From: Allopusillimonas lactea
Lineage (GTDB): Bacteria > Pseudomonadota > Gammaproteobacteria > Burkholderiales > Burkholderiaceae_B
Reading direction: 5' to 3'
Assembly: GCF_021653995.1 (NCBI RefSeq)
Contig: NZ_JAJJOZ010000007.1
Location: 210,253-274,252 of the forward strand
DNA length: 64,000 nucleotides
Under the pieces are notes generated by a model. It made no database searches. It saw only the letters and a list, made by a program, of their open reading frames with translations, and was not told where the DNA came from. The translations under genes and the position numbers were made by a program. Positions 50,251-58,961 of this stretch are shown piece after piece; positions within the stretch are counted from its first letter, which is position 1; the number at the start of each line of letters is the position of its first letter.

Positions 50251-51519
50251 ATGTCCCTGATCGTTCACAAATACGGCGGCACTTCGATGGGATCCATCGA
50301 GCGCATCCAGAATGTCGCCCGCCGCGTCGCCAAGTGGCAGGCAGCCGGGCACCAGGTTATCGTGGTGCCGTCCGCCATGTCAGGCGAAACCAACCGCCTG
50401 CTGGGCCTAGCCAAAGAAATCACGCCCCAGCCCGATACCCGCGAGCTCGATATGCTGGCAGCCACGGGTGAACAGGCCAGCAGTTCCCTCTTGGCCATGG
50501 CGCTGCTGTCGCAGGGTGTGCCCGCGCGCAGCTATGCTGGCTGGCAGGTGCCGGTGCGCACCGATTCCTCGTACACCAAGGCCCGCATCGAATCGATCGA
50601 CGACTCCCGCATCCGCGCCGATCTTGACGCCGGCCGCGTGGTCATCGTCACCGGCTTTCAAGGCGTGGACGCAGAAAACAACATCACCACGCTGGGGCGC
50701 GGCGGCTCCGATACCTCCGCAGTGGCCGTAGCCGCCGCGCTGGGCGCCGACGAATGCCTCATCTTCACCGATGTCGACGGCGTCTACACCACCGATCCGC
50801 GCGTCGTGCCCGAAGCACGCCGGCTCAATGTCGTCTCCTTCGAGGAAATGCTGGAAATGGCCTCGCTGGGCTCCAAGGTGCTGCAGATACGCTCGGTCGA
50901 ATTCGCCGGCAAATACCGCGTGCCTGTGCGTGTGCTCTCATCCCTGACCGACCCCATGATTCCGCTCGAAGAAGAAATGTCTTCGGGCACACTGATTACT
51001 TTCGAGGAAGATAAGAAAATGGAAGCTGCCGTTGTTTCGGGCATCGCCTTCAGCCGCGACGAAGCCAAGCTTACCTTGCTGGCCGTACCCGACAAGCCGG
51101 GCGTCGCATTCGCCATCCTGGGCCCCGTCGCCGCTGCCAACATCGATATCGACACCATCGTCCAGAACCAGTCTGTGCAAGGCACGACTGACTTCTCCTT
51201 CACCGTCAATCGCAACGATTTTGCGCGCACGCTCGATCTGCTCAAGAACCAGATCGCGCCCGCCGTCGGTGCCGCCGAAGTCGTTCCCGACGACAAGGTC
51301 TGCAAGGTGTCCATCGTCGGTATTGGCATGCGCAGCCACGTCGGCGTCGCCAGCCTGATGTTCCGTACGCTGGCCGAAGAAGGCATCAACATCCAGATGA
51401 TCAGCACCAGCGAAATCAAAACCTCGGTCATCATCAACGACAAGTATATGGAACTTGCCGTGCGCGCCTTGCACAAGGCCTTTGGCCTCGACCAGGACAC
51501 GCCCACCGTCAAGCTTTGA
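50251..51519 (+). CDS. lysC: Aspartate kinase
   Basis: 422 residues. The kinase domain begins KYGGTSMGS at 7-15 and includes LGRGGSDTSAVAVAAAL and CLIFTDVDGVYTTDPR. Two ACT regulatory domains follow (about 265-420; AFAILGPVAAANIDIDTIVQ, MISTSEIKTSVI). Length and composition fit the alpha-beta type with an internal beta start. It phosphorylates aspartate, the first step to lysine, threonine and methionine, and is normally feedback-inhibited via ACT. 250 bases separate it from tilS; no leader structure was recognised there. Confidence 0.95.
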   Translation: MSLIVHKYGGTSMGSIERIQNVARRVAKWQAAGHQVIVVPSAMSGETNRLLGLAKEITPQPDTRELDMLAATGEQASSSLLAMALLSQGVPARSYAGWQVPVRTDSSYTKARIESIDDSRIRADLDAGRVVIVTGFQGVDAENNITTLGRGGSDTSAVAVAAALGADECLIFTDVDGVYTTDPRVVPEARRLNVVSFEEMLEMASLGSKVLQIRSVEFAGKYRVPVRVLSSLTDPMIPLEEEMSSGTLITFEEDKKMEAAVVSGIAFSRDEAKLTLLAVPDKPGVAFAILGPVAAANIDIDTIVQNQSVQGTTDFSFTVNRNDFARTLDLLKNQIAPAVGAAEVVPDDKVCKVSIVGIGMRSHVGVASLMFRTLAEEGINIQMISTSEIKTSVIINDKYMELAVRALHKAFGLDQDTPTVKL

Positions 51520-51673
51520 TCGTTACATAGGCCGGCACCGTGCCCCACATGTGCCGGCCGTCCGCATGATCGCTGCGGCGCGTGTCCAATCCACACCAAG
51601 CCGCACACGCAAGCATGGCCCGCGTTCCATGCAGAATGCCAAAATATCATGCTAGAATACCGGACTTGAATTC

Positions 51674-51766
51674 GGAGACATGGCCGAGAGGTTGAAGGTA
51701 CTCCCCTGCTAAGGGAGCATACGGCTTATACCCGTATCGAGGGTTCGAATCCCTCTGTCTCCGCCA
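51674..51766 (+). tRNA. tRNA-Ser (anticodon GCU), CCA encoded
   Basis: The acceptor GGAGACA pairs with TGTCTCC, then the discriminator G and genomic CCA. The anticodon stem ACTCCC/GGGAGC presents the loop CTGCTAA, anticodon GCT. A long variable arm (about TACGGCTTATACCCGTA) and the T loop GGGTTCGAATCCC confirm a class II serine tRNA. Its 3' end lies next to an integrase relic, as usual for integration at tRNA genes; the tRNA itself is intact. Confidence 0.97.
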
Positions 51767-51799
51767 ATTCATTTTCCACAACAGTGGATCACAACACAG

Positions 51800-51834
51800 A
51801 AACCCGCATGTTTAAACGCATTGCGGGTTTTTTA
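51800..51834 (+). terminator. Terminator after tRNA-Ser
   Basis: AAACCCGCA pairs with TGCGGGTTT around a 13-base loop and continues into TTTTTTATTA. It sits 34 bases after the tRNA, inside the presumed element-proximal DNA. Confidence 0.8.
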
Positions 51835-51931
51835 TTATCTATGGCCGTATACGACAGTGTATGGACATACAGCGTTAGCGGGGGGGTATATTGGGGGGTA
51901 TCTGCTAAATCTTCAGTTTGGATACCCCAAA

Positions 51932-52716
51932 ATGGCCTTATCCGATACCACCATTCGACAGAAAGCCCGCCCCCAGGCCCGTTGCGTTCAAGCTGGCCGA
52001 TAGCGGCGGGCTGTTCCTTTATGTGACTCCGGCGGGTTCCAGGCTATGGCGTTGGAAGTATCGCCACAGTGGCAAAGAGCGCTTAATGAGTTTTGGCGCT
52101 TACCCTGATGTATCACTCGCCCAGGCGCGTGAGTTGCATAGACAGGGCAGGGCCGTCCTAGCTACGGGCATCGACCCAATGGCTGAACGCAAGGCGGAAA
52201 AGCAGACTGATACCGTGACCTTTAAAGCGGTAGCCGAAAAATGGCATCAGCACTGGAAACCCGGCAAGACGCCCAAACATGCCAAGGACGTTTGGCGCCG
52301 CTTGGAACTGGATATTATATTGCCGACATTGGGCAGGGTGCCGGCTGGCGATCTGACGGCGGCCCAGGTTCGCGACTGCGTGAAGGCTATCGAGGCGCGG
52401 GGCGCGCTGGACATCGCCAAGCGCCAGCTACAGAAGTGCAGCCAAATCATGCGTTATGCGGTGGCCCACGACTTGGCCGAGCGCAACCCGGTGGCCGATA
52501 TTCAGCCATCTGACATTTTGCCCGCACGTAAGAAGCGCAACTATGCGCGCCTGGATGCCAAAGATTTGCCGCAGTTGTTGCGGGACATGGACGGTTATGT
52601 GGGCGGTGAGCATACCCGGCTGGCCCCTTCAACTGATGGCGCTCACTTTCGTGCGCACCGGCGAATTGATCGGTGCCAAGTGGGGCGAATTTGATGCGCT
52701 GGAAGCCGCACGTTGA
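51932..52716 (+). pseudogene. P4-type tyrosine integrase, frameshifted and truncated
   Basis: The N-terminus MALSDTTIRQKARP (ATG 51932) and the continuing PVAFKLADSGGLFLYVTPAG lie in different frames; removing one C from the CCCCC run near 51970 joins them. The DUF4102 domain and SAM-like core-binding domain (FKAVAEKWHQHW to NPVADIQPSD) follow. A second extra C near 52623-52626 (GGCCCC) shifts the frame again, after which LQLMALTFVRTGELIGAKWG reads on until a stop at 52714-52716. The catalytic C-terminus with the RHR and Tyr residues is mostly missing. The intact family has about 400 residues. It marks an old integrative element at tRNA-Ser and cannot be active. Confidence 0.85.
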
Positions 52717-53281
52717 CGGAGCGGGCAAGGCGTACCCCCTGAACCATCTACATCCATTTCGCTATACGTTGGCCGTTAACCACAGCGCGGGGCCGGTCGA
52801 GGTTGAAATACGCGTGGCGTTCGCCATGCATTGCTTTACCCGTGCCCGTGCTGATGGTGATGATGACAGCCATCTGTACCGCGATGCCCGTGAAATCCGC
52901 AGCTTTTGCCCTGATCGATATGCCTTGTCCTGGCAGTTACCTGATATCGCCCGTACCTTGACTGAAAGGCGGTGCAGTTTTGCCAAGGCTGATAACTATG
53001 TGACCATCGATATGCAAGCGGTAGACGGGGTGGCCGCCCAGTACGGCGTCTTTTTCAACGTCATGCGCAAGGATGGCAATGCTGTGCTGTTGACCATCCA
53101 GAGTGCCTACCAACTGGGGGCCGGCAAACAGGTGCCTGGGCGCGGGTCGGTTAGATTTGCTCGTTTGGTGGAATTAACCCTTGCCAGGATCAAGCCACGG
53201 GTGCCGCGTTACCATCACGATGACGCGCACGTGCTCCTTGCCCGGCAATCGCTTCAAATAGCTGCGCAAGCTTGCCTCTGA
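52694..53281 (+). pseudogene. Orphan mobile-element gene fragment
   Basis: The frame from about 52718 to 53200 reads like the inner part of a protein (KAYPLNHLHPFRYTLAVN, VAFAMHCFTRARADGDDD, FAKADNYVTIDMQAVDGVA, LLTIQSAYQLGAGK). I recall similar proteins on integrative elements, sometimes labelled stationary-phase growth adaptation proteins, but cannot confirm it. Its 5' end fuses to integrase DNA, and its 3' end (after about IKPRVPRYHHDD) runs into antisense ISL3 sequence, so both ends are probably lost. No ribosome site precedes ATG 52694. Confidence 0.55.
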
Positions 53282-53789
53282 GCGCCCCAGCACGACATCG
53301 AACACCTTGTGGTGCTTCAAATCGACCAACGTGGTGGCGTAGCCCTTCTTGCGGCTAAAGAAGTGCTCATCGATACCCAGCACCTGTGGGCAGGCTCGGC
53401 CAGAGAGCTCCGAGACCCGTTGCTTGATAAAGGACTGGTACCAGCGCTCGACGGTGGCGCTACCGATCCGGTGCGTGCGCGTCAGTTGGCGTTGGCTCAC
53501 GCCCCCATCGTGGGCCTCGAAGACCTCCAGGCGATACGCCTCGGTGGCTCGGCGCCGGGGCCGGATGCCCGCAAAACGGTGGCGAAAATAGCGATTGCAG
53601 TCGGTGCAGTGATACTTGGGTACGGCCAGGTGCAGCACCATCAGTTGATTGCCCTGGCGAGTGTGCTTGAGCGTACGCGGGTGCGTCGCTTTAATCCGTA
53701 CCGCCTCTTGCTGGCAATGGATGCACGTGTTTCTTTGCAAAAACGAGTTTAATGAATGTCGCTGTCTCCCTTTAACGATGAAGAGCCCC
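53203..53789 (-). mobile_element. ISL3-type insertion sequence fragment
   Basis: The transposase reading frame (53740 down to about 53203, TTG start or no start) encodes the N-terminal half: zinc-finger-like CIHCQQEAVRIK and YHCTDCNRYFRHRF, an HTH (HDGGVSQRQLTRTHRIG) and the first DDE aspartate in VLGIDEHFFSRKKGY. It ends at HVRVIVM, just where the second catalytic Asp is expected, and continues into unrelated sequence. About half of the usual 400 residues are missing. GGGGCTCTTCATCG (minus strand, 53789 to 53776) may be the intact terminal repeat; that point is tentative. Inactive. Confidence 0.75.
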
Positions 53790-54001
53790 TAGTCATCATG
53801 CCACCGCCGCTGATGGCGCCATGGCCAGCCGCGGTGGTGATGCCACCCCCAATCGTGGTATGGCCGATACGGCTCAACATACCAATCATCGTACGGTTCG
53901 ATATACACGCCGCCATAGTAGTGATGGCGGTAATAGCCATCGTCATAGACGACACAGCCGCCCAGCGTCAGCAACAGTGCGGCGATTGCCAGGATCTTCA
54001 T
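53789..54001 (-). CDS. Small Tyr/His/Trp-rich lipoprotein
   Basis: 70 residues from ATG 54001, six bases after GGAG. The signal peptide ILAIAALLLTLGG is followed by the lipobox Cys (LGGC). The mature part is rich in Tyr, His, Trp and Asp (YYRHHYYGGVYIEPYDD). Its TAG stop abuts the presumed end of the ISL3 fragment, so the C-terminus may have been cut by the insertion. No function is known; such short aromatic lipoproteins are common envelope proteins in this group. Confidence 0.7.
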   Translation of the reverse strand: MKILAIAALLLTLGGCVVYDDGYYRHHYYGGVYIEPYDDWYVEPYRPYHDWGWHHHRGWPWRHQRRWHDD

Positions 54002-54124
54002 TGATATCTCCGGGGTGTTCATCTGGTCTGGCGCAATTCGGCACCTGATCGCTGGAGCACCTGCCCGGGCAGGTCAGGGGGCAGGCTTATACACGGCGGG
54101 CCTGTGTTCCTGCATCGACCGCCT

Positions 54125-54307
54125 TCAGGGGCGGCGCGCGCCCTGGCCGCGATTGCGCTGGCTCAGTTGATCCTGGCTGGAGCCGATCTGGCTGGTGTGA
54201 CCGTCCTTCTTGCTGCGGTTCTGCTGGTCACCGTGGCTTTTTTGCTCTTCGCGGCGAGTATCGTCGTTTTGTGCCTGTTCGCGTTGCGGGGTTTTTGAAG
54301 CGTTCAT
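54125..54307 (-). CDS. Small highly hydrophilic protein
   Basis: 60 residues with a good AAGGAG site seven bases before ATG 54307. Composition is dominated by Gln, Asn, Arg, Lys, Ser and Asp (REQAQNDDTRREEQKSHGD, SQIGSSQDQLSQRNRGQG) with almost no hydrophobic residues, so it is predicted to be disordered, like small stress-induced or hydrophilin-type proteins. No family could be named. Codon pattern and the ribosome site favour a real gene over chance. It is divergent from the ClC gene. Confidence 0.6.
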   Translation of the reverse strand: MNASKTPQREQAQNDDTRREEQKSHGDQQNRSKKDGHTSQIGSSQDQLSQRNRGQGARRP

Positions 54308-54443
54308 GATGGACTCCTTGTGACGCTGGGCCGCCCAGTGTCAGCAAGTGATGTGCCTGGTGTCTCCCGAAACTCGCATGCGGCGCGCCAGGGCGTCGCC
54401 CGAAACACGCTAGAATGATCGGCTCACATGAATTCCAAGACGC

Positions 54444-55826
54444 ATGCGCCGCTTCGACTACATTGAGCTCGCCGTCATGCTCGCGACCGTCGTGCAATGG
54501 GTGGTCCTGGCAACGATCACCGGTATCATCGTCGGCACGGGCACGAGCCTGTTCCTGCACGCACTTTTCTTTGCCTCTGGAAAAACCGCAGGCGTTACAC
54601 CATGGCTAACAATGATTTTGTTGCCGCTGGGCGGTCTGTGCAATGGGCTATTGCTGCATTATGGTTATCTTCGCCTTAATACAACCGGCCTCAAAGACTC
54701 TGTCATTGCATCCGTGCACAGCCAAGGCGGCCATATGCCGTTCAGAACCCTGCCGATCAAACCATTGGCCGCCATCATCACCCTGGCCTCGGGCGGTTCA
54801 GCGGGCAAGGAAGGCCCATGTTCACATATCGGCGGTACCCTGGCCTCGGGATTGGGCCGGGTACTGGGTGTGAACTCGGAAGTACAAAAGCGTCTGGTGG
54901 CCTGCGGTGTTAGCGCCGGTTTTGCCAGCGTATTCGGGACACCGATCGCGGGCGCTATATATGGCGTAGAGGTGCTGGCAATCGGTCGAATTCGGCACGA
55001 TTTTCTGTTTCCGGCCATCATCGCGGGGGTCGCATCTTTCGAGATCAGCAAAATGTGGGGAATCCCGTACGAACACTACGATCTTGGGTTGTTACCTACG
55101 TTCTCCGAGATAGTTTTTCTCAAGACGATCATTATCGGCATCCTTTGCGGTGTGGCGGCGTGGATTTTCGTCGACCTGGTGGGGGCCAGTCGCTCGGGCT
55201 TCACGGCGCTGCGTAATCGTTTCAATATCTGGCCGCCGCTCATGCCTTTGCTGGGCGGGCTGCTGCTTGCGCTGCTTACCCTGTTGGTGTCTACCGACTA
55301 CCTTGGTTTGAGTCTGCCCATGATGGACAATGCGTTGCATGGCCAGCCCTCCCCGTATTTCGGGTTTTTCTGGAAGGCGCTGCTGGTGGCGATAACGTTG
55401 GGCTCCGGTTTCTATGGCGGTATCGTCACGCCCCAATTCGTCATCGGGGCAATGGTCGGGAGCGCGTTCGCGCCGTTGTTGGGGATCACCCCCGCGCTGG
55501 GGGCGGCGGTCGGGTTGGTGTCCGTGGTTGCGGCGGCGTCCAATACGCCCGTCGCTGCTATCCTGATGGGGGTAGAGCTGTTTGGCGGGGTGGCGGGCAC
55601 CGTCTATGTGGCGGGGGCGAGCATTGCGGCTTACTTGGTCATCGGGCATCGCAGTGTTTATCCAGACCAGATTCTCGCGTATTCGAAATCGTCCTGGATG
55701 CATGTGCCGCCCGACCTGCCGATTGGCACCGAAAAAGCACGGCTGTCTTATGGTTTGCTCAGGTCGCTTAGCCGATACCGCGTGGGGCATTGGATCAGGC
55801 AGCACAAAAAAAATCGAAAACCGTAA
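54444..55826 (+). CDS. ClC-family chloride channel/transporter
   Basis: 460 residues with about ten membrane segments. The gating-glutamate motif is GKEGP at 121-125 (Glu123), and the C-terminal ion motif is YGGIVTPQFVIGA. The canonical N-terminal GSGIP loop is not evident (TGLKDSVIAS occupies the region), so it belongs to a divergent ClC branch. It would pass chloride or another anion, as a channel or H+ antiporter, in the inner membrane. No CBS domains are present. It precedes a CitE-like gene by 29 bases. Confidence 0.88.
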   Translation: MRRFDYIELAVMLATVVQWVVLATITGIIVGTGTSLFLHALFFASGKTAGVTPWLTMILLPLGGLCNGLLLHYGYLRLNTTGLKDSVIASVHSQGGHMPFRTLPIKPLAAIITLASGGSAGKEGPCSHIGGTLASGLGRVLGVNSEVQKRLVACGVSAGFASVFGTPIAGAIYGVEVLAIGRIRHDFLFPAIIAGVASFEISKMWGIPYEHYDLGLLPTFSEIVFLKTIIIGILCGVAAWIFVDLVGASRSGFTALRNRFNIWPPLMPLLGGLLLALLTLLVSTDYLGLSLPMMDNALHGQPSPYFGFFWKALLVAITLGSGFYGGIVTPQFVIGAMVGSAFAPLLGITPALGAAVGLVSVVAAASNTPVAAILMGVELFGGVAGTVYVAGASIAAYLVIGHRSVYPDQILAYSKSSWMHVPPDLPIGTEKARLSYGLLRSLSRYRVGHWIRQHKKNRKP

Positions 55827-55855
55827 CTTATGTCGACATAGACGAGGAAGTAATC

Positions 55856-56752
55856 ATGGCTGATATCAATCTCTGGCGTTCGTTGCTATTCGTGCCGGCG
55901 TCCAGCGACCGTTTCATTGAAAGCGCAATGCGGCGCAGTGCCGACGTTCTGCAGCTCGATCTCGAAGACAGTGTAGCGCCACAGGACAAGGAAATGGCGC
56001 GCCGCAAAGTGGCCGAGGTGGCGCCGCGCTTTGTGCAGGCGGGTTTCGATGTGGTGGTGCGCATCAATCGGCCGTGGCGCATGGCGCTTACCGATATCGA
56101 GCACTCGGTGTGTGCGTCGGTGGCCGCATTAACGCTGCCCAAGGTGCCTGATGCCTCGTATATCCGCTATATCGGCGAGGTGCTGGACGAGGTCGAGGCC
56201 GAGAAAGGGTTGCCCATTGGCCACACCCGCCTGATCGCAATGGTTGAAGATCCGCAGGGCCTGGAAAACATGCGCGATATCGCCCGCGCACCAAGGATGT
56301 GCGGCCTGATTGTTGGCGCGGAAGACCTTGCCGCCACGATGCGCATGGCGGTCAGCGATGATTCACTCTACATCCCCAATGCGTTGGCTGTGGCGGCCTG
56401 CCGCGGTGCGGGTATCGTGCCTATTGGTTTCGTTGGCTCGGTGGCCGATTTCAATGACGAAGGCGTGTTTCGCGACAAGATCCGGCGCGCCCGCGGTCTG
56501 GGTTTTGATGCGGCGTTCTGTATCCATCCCAAGCAGGTCGAGATCGTCAATGAGGAGTTCTCGCCGCGCATCGAAGCAGTGGAAGAGGCACGTGCATTGG
56601 TGGTCGAATTCGAAGCCCAGAAGGCCGCCGGCAGGGCGGCCTGCACTTTCAAGGGGCGGATGGTGGATATGCCCGTCGTGATCCAGGCGAAGCAGCTGAT
56701 CGAACGCTACGACGCCTTTGCCGCCCGCGCGGCCCGCAGGTCAGCGGCGTAG
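55856..56752 (+). CDS. HpcH/HpaI or citrate lyase beta-like CoA-ester lyase
   Basis: 298 residues from ATG 55856 with GAGGAA upstream; an earlier in-frame ATG lies inside the ClC gene. The TIM-barrel CitE motifs are LFVPASSDRFIESA (9-22), LDLEDSV (34-40, metal Glu), VVVRINR (67-72, Arg), AMVEDPQG (Glu131) and GAEDLAATMR. Stand-alone members cleave malyl-, citramalyl- or related CoA esters. Without CitF/CitD nearby it is not a citrate lyase subunit. Substrate unassigned. Confidence 0.85.
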   Translation: MADINLWRSLLFVPASSDRFIESAMRRSADVLQLDLEDSVAPQDKEMARRKVAEVAPRFVQAGFDVVVRINRPWRMALTDIEHSVCASVAALTLPKVPDASYIRYIGEVLDEVEAEKGLPIGHTRLIAMVEDPQGLENMRDIARAPRMCGLIVGAEDLAATMRMAVSDDSLYIPNALAVAACRGAGIVPIGFVGSVADFNDEGVFRDKIRRARGLGFDAAFCIHPKQVEIVNEEFSPRIEAVEEARALVVEFEAQKAAGRAACTFKGRMVDMPVVIQAKQLIERYDAFAARAARRSAA

Positions 56753-56898
56753 CGGGCGCGGGGTAGGGGGCTGCTGCGTCTTGCGGCTGCATAGCGCGGC
56801 GTCGTCGGTTGGTGTTCGCGACGCCGCACGCCTGTTTCCAGAGGGGCTGGCCAACCAGGGGCGGCGAGCAGCGTTGCAGGTGAAGGGCTGCTGTCTCG

Positions 56899-57513
56899 TC
56901 AAAGATCAGTTTTGCACGACCTGTACTGTGCGCCAAAGCGCTCGGCGCGGGCCTGCACTTGCCCGGCCACGCGCTTGAGCCAGGCCTTGCGGTCGTAGCT
57001 GCGGGTGCGAAACCCCGTCCAACCTTCGTGGTAGTTCAGGTACTGGTTGTACGCGTCCCACTTCGAGGTGCCATTCAGCCGCTGGGCTTTGTTCATATAC
57101 CAGCCCATGAAGTCCAGGGCGTCGCCGAAGTTATCGCGACTGGCCAGCCAACTGCCCGCTTCCTGCTTGTAGTCGCTCCAGGTTTCATCTTTGGCTTGCG
57201 CATACCCATAAGCGGAACTGACTCGACCCCAAGGGATAAACCCCAGCAGATAGCGGCGCGGTGGCATCGCGTCATGGCGAAAGCTGGATTCCTGGTAAAC
57301 CACGGCCAGCGCGACCTGTGGCGGCACCCCCCATTTGCGTTGCGTTGCCAACGCTGCATCGTGCCAGTCGGGTTTCTCGCGAAAAATCGCACAGATATTT
57401 TCGGGATTCTGGGGCGGTGTTGTGGCGCAGCCAGCGGCTAACGCCACCAATGACAGCAGCGCGAGGCGCGCGGGCCGGGCAAGTGGAGAGGGGTTGGTTC
57501 TTATTGATAGCAT
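56899..57513 (-). CDS. Lipoprotein lytic transglycosylase-like (SLT domain)
   Basis: 204 residues from ATG 57513, where a good lipoprotein signal begins; a GTG at 57567 would add 18 residues. The lipobox is LAAGC with Cys29. The SLT-type catalytic Glu is in VVYQESSFRHD (Glu75), followed by SSAYGYAQAKDETWSDYK, a usual second motif, and YLNYHEG. It would cut peptidoglycan glycan strands from an outer-membrane anchor. Convergent with the CitE-like gene. Confidence 0.85.
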   Translation of the reverse strand: MLSIRTNPSPLARPARLALLSLVALAAGCATTPPQNPENICAIFREKPDWHDAALATQRKWGVPPQVALAVVYQESSFRHDAMPPRRYLLGFIPWGRVSSAYGYAQAKDETWSDYKQEAGSWLASRDNFGDALDFMGWYMNKAQRLNGTSKWDAYNQYLNYHEGWTGFRTRSYDRKAWLKRVAGQVQARAERFGAQYRSCKTDL

Positions 57514-57696
57514 CGTGGAGGTTCGGCCGGCAGGCAAAAGGGCATTGCTGCCGTGAATGTCAGGCACCGAAATATCTCGTTACCCTAACACAACCTTGCA
57601 GGCGCCTTCAATCGCAGGGCGCCGGCATGGCATGCATGCTGGAGCATATGTTGCGCGCACGCCATTACCTATAATGCTGTTTTCCCTCCATCGACG

Positions 57697-58680
57697 ATGT
57701 CTGTGCCATTGCAGAATACCCAGTCTCCTCTACACCCTGCCGAAGCCGTGCATGCCGAGCTCGTCGCCGTGCTGGTTGCCGTCAGCCAGGGGCAGCCCCG
57801 CGTGCTGGTTCGTGGCAACAGCCACGCCTTGCCGGCCGGCCCGCTTGAATCATCGCATCGATCATTGCAGGCTGGGCTCAGGGCCTGGGTCGAGGCGCAA
57901 ACGCACCACCCGCTCGGCTATATCGAGCAGTTGTATACCTTTGCCGATCGCGACCGCGCCAACCGCGAAGGGCAGCGTGTGATTTCTGTCAGCTATCTGG
58001 GTCTTACCTGCGAACGCGATCCCGCCACCCTGGCCGGCGATGCAGAACTGGACACCGGCAACTGGCAGGATTGGTACCGTTATTTTCCCTGGGAAGACTG
58101 GCGCGGCGGCACGCCGGGCATGGTCACCCATCAGATCCGGCCCGCTTTGCTTGGCTGGAGCGAGGCGCCTGACGATGCCGCCGCACGTCGTCAGCGCCGT
58201 CAGCGTGTCGTCGACACCTTTGGCCGCGAGGATGATGACTGGAACGAAGAACTCGTGCTGCAGCGCTACGAGCTATTATTCGAGGCCGGGTTGGTGCCCG
58301 AGGCGCGTCAGCGCCTGGAAGCAGGCGTTCAGGGGCTGCCGCAGCCTATCCCGGGGGACGTCATGCTGCATGACCACCGTCGTATTCTTGCCACTGCCAT
58401 GGCGCGCCTGCGCGCCAAGATCCGTTATCGGCCTGTGGTGTTCGAACTGATGGCGCCCGAGTTCACGCTGCTGCAACTGCAGCAAACCTTCGAGGCTGTG
58501 GCGGGCCGCAGCCTGCACAAGCAGAATTTTCGGCGTTTCATCGAGCAGCAGGCGCTGGTCGAGGAAACCGGCGCCATGGCGCGCGGTACGGCGGGCCGGC
58601 CGGCCAAGCTGTTCCAGTTTCGTGGCGACGTCATGCGCGAGCGTGCAATCGCTGGCAGTAAGTTGCCGCTGGCGCGCTGA
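57697..58680 (+). CDS. Nudix-related NAD biosynthesis regulator (NrtR/NadQ type)
   Basis: 327 residues. The N-terminal part (about 20-150) is a Nudix-like domain without an intact catalytic Nudix box. The C-terminal winged helix (about 225-320) reads YRPVVFELMAPEFTLLQLQQT, VAGRSLHKQNFRRFIEQQ and GRPAKLFQFR, the pattern of NrtR. Such proteins repress NAD synthesis or salvage genes and sense ADP-ribose or related metabolites. nadC follows directly, with paired dyads in between, which supports this role. Which named family (NrtR or NadQ) cannot be settled by eye. Confidence 0.8.
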   Translation: MSVPLQNTQSPLHPAEAVHAELVAVLVAVSQGQPRVLVRGNSHALPAGPLESSHRSLQAGLRAWVEAQTHHPLGYIEQLYTFADRDRANREGQRVISVSYLGLTCERDPATLAGDAELDTGNWQDWYRYFPWEDWRGGTPGMVTHQIRPALLGWSEAPDDAAARRQRRQRVVDTFGREDDDWNEELVLQRYELLFEAGLVPEARQRLEAGVQGLPQPIPGDVMLHDHRRILATAMARLRAKIRYRPVVFELMAPEFTLLQLQQTFEAVAGRSLHKQNFRRFIEQQALVEETGAMARGTAGRPAKLFQFRGDVMRERAIAGSKLPLAR

Positions 58681-58834
58681 TCTTGCGTTAGCGCTATCGT
58701 CATTCCGCTGGGTGGAGCGCACGGCTCATAACTCACGTACTCCGCCTCTATTCCGGCCTCTGAGCGTTTGGAACCCAGTGATACGGATTCGGTTCGCTCT
58801 TGACCGTGCATGAAATGCAACATCCACGCTTGAC

Positions 58835-58961
58835 GATCAATTATGCTCACTGCTAGCATAAGTAATCAGCCAGCCTAGGCTGGTGATGCTGTAGGGCAGG
58901 ATGCGCCATTCTGCTCGTTTTTATTTTCCAGTTAATACTCAAAATGAGCATAATTGATCTC
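58835..58961. promoter_or_regulatory. Paired operator-like dyads at nadC
   Basis: GATCAATTATGCTCA (58835-58849) recurs as its exact inverse, TGAGCATAATTGATC (58945-58959). Each copy is itself part of a local dyad: TTATGCT-N7-AGCATAA (58841-58861) and TACTCA-AAA-TGAGCA (58936-58950). The second covers the nadC start codon at 58944. The arrangement suits a repressor binding both sites, plausibly the Nudix-type regulator just upstream. Confidence 0.65.

Noticed and set aside
55856..56752. Citrate lyase beta subunit (citE) of a fermentation complex
   Set aside because: No citD, citF, citC or citX nearby; stand-alone CitE-like lyases are common, so no citE symbol was given.
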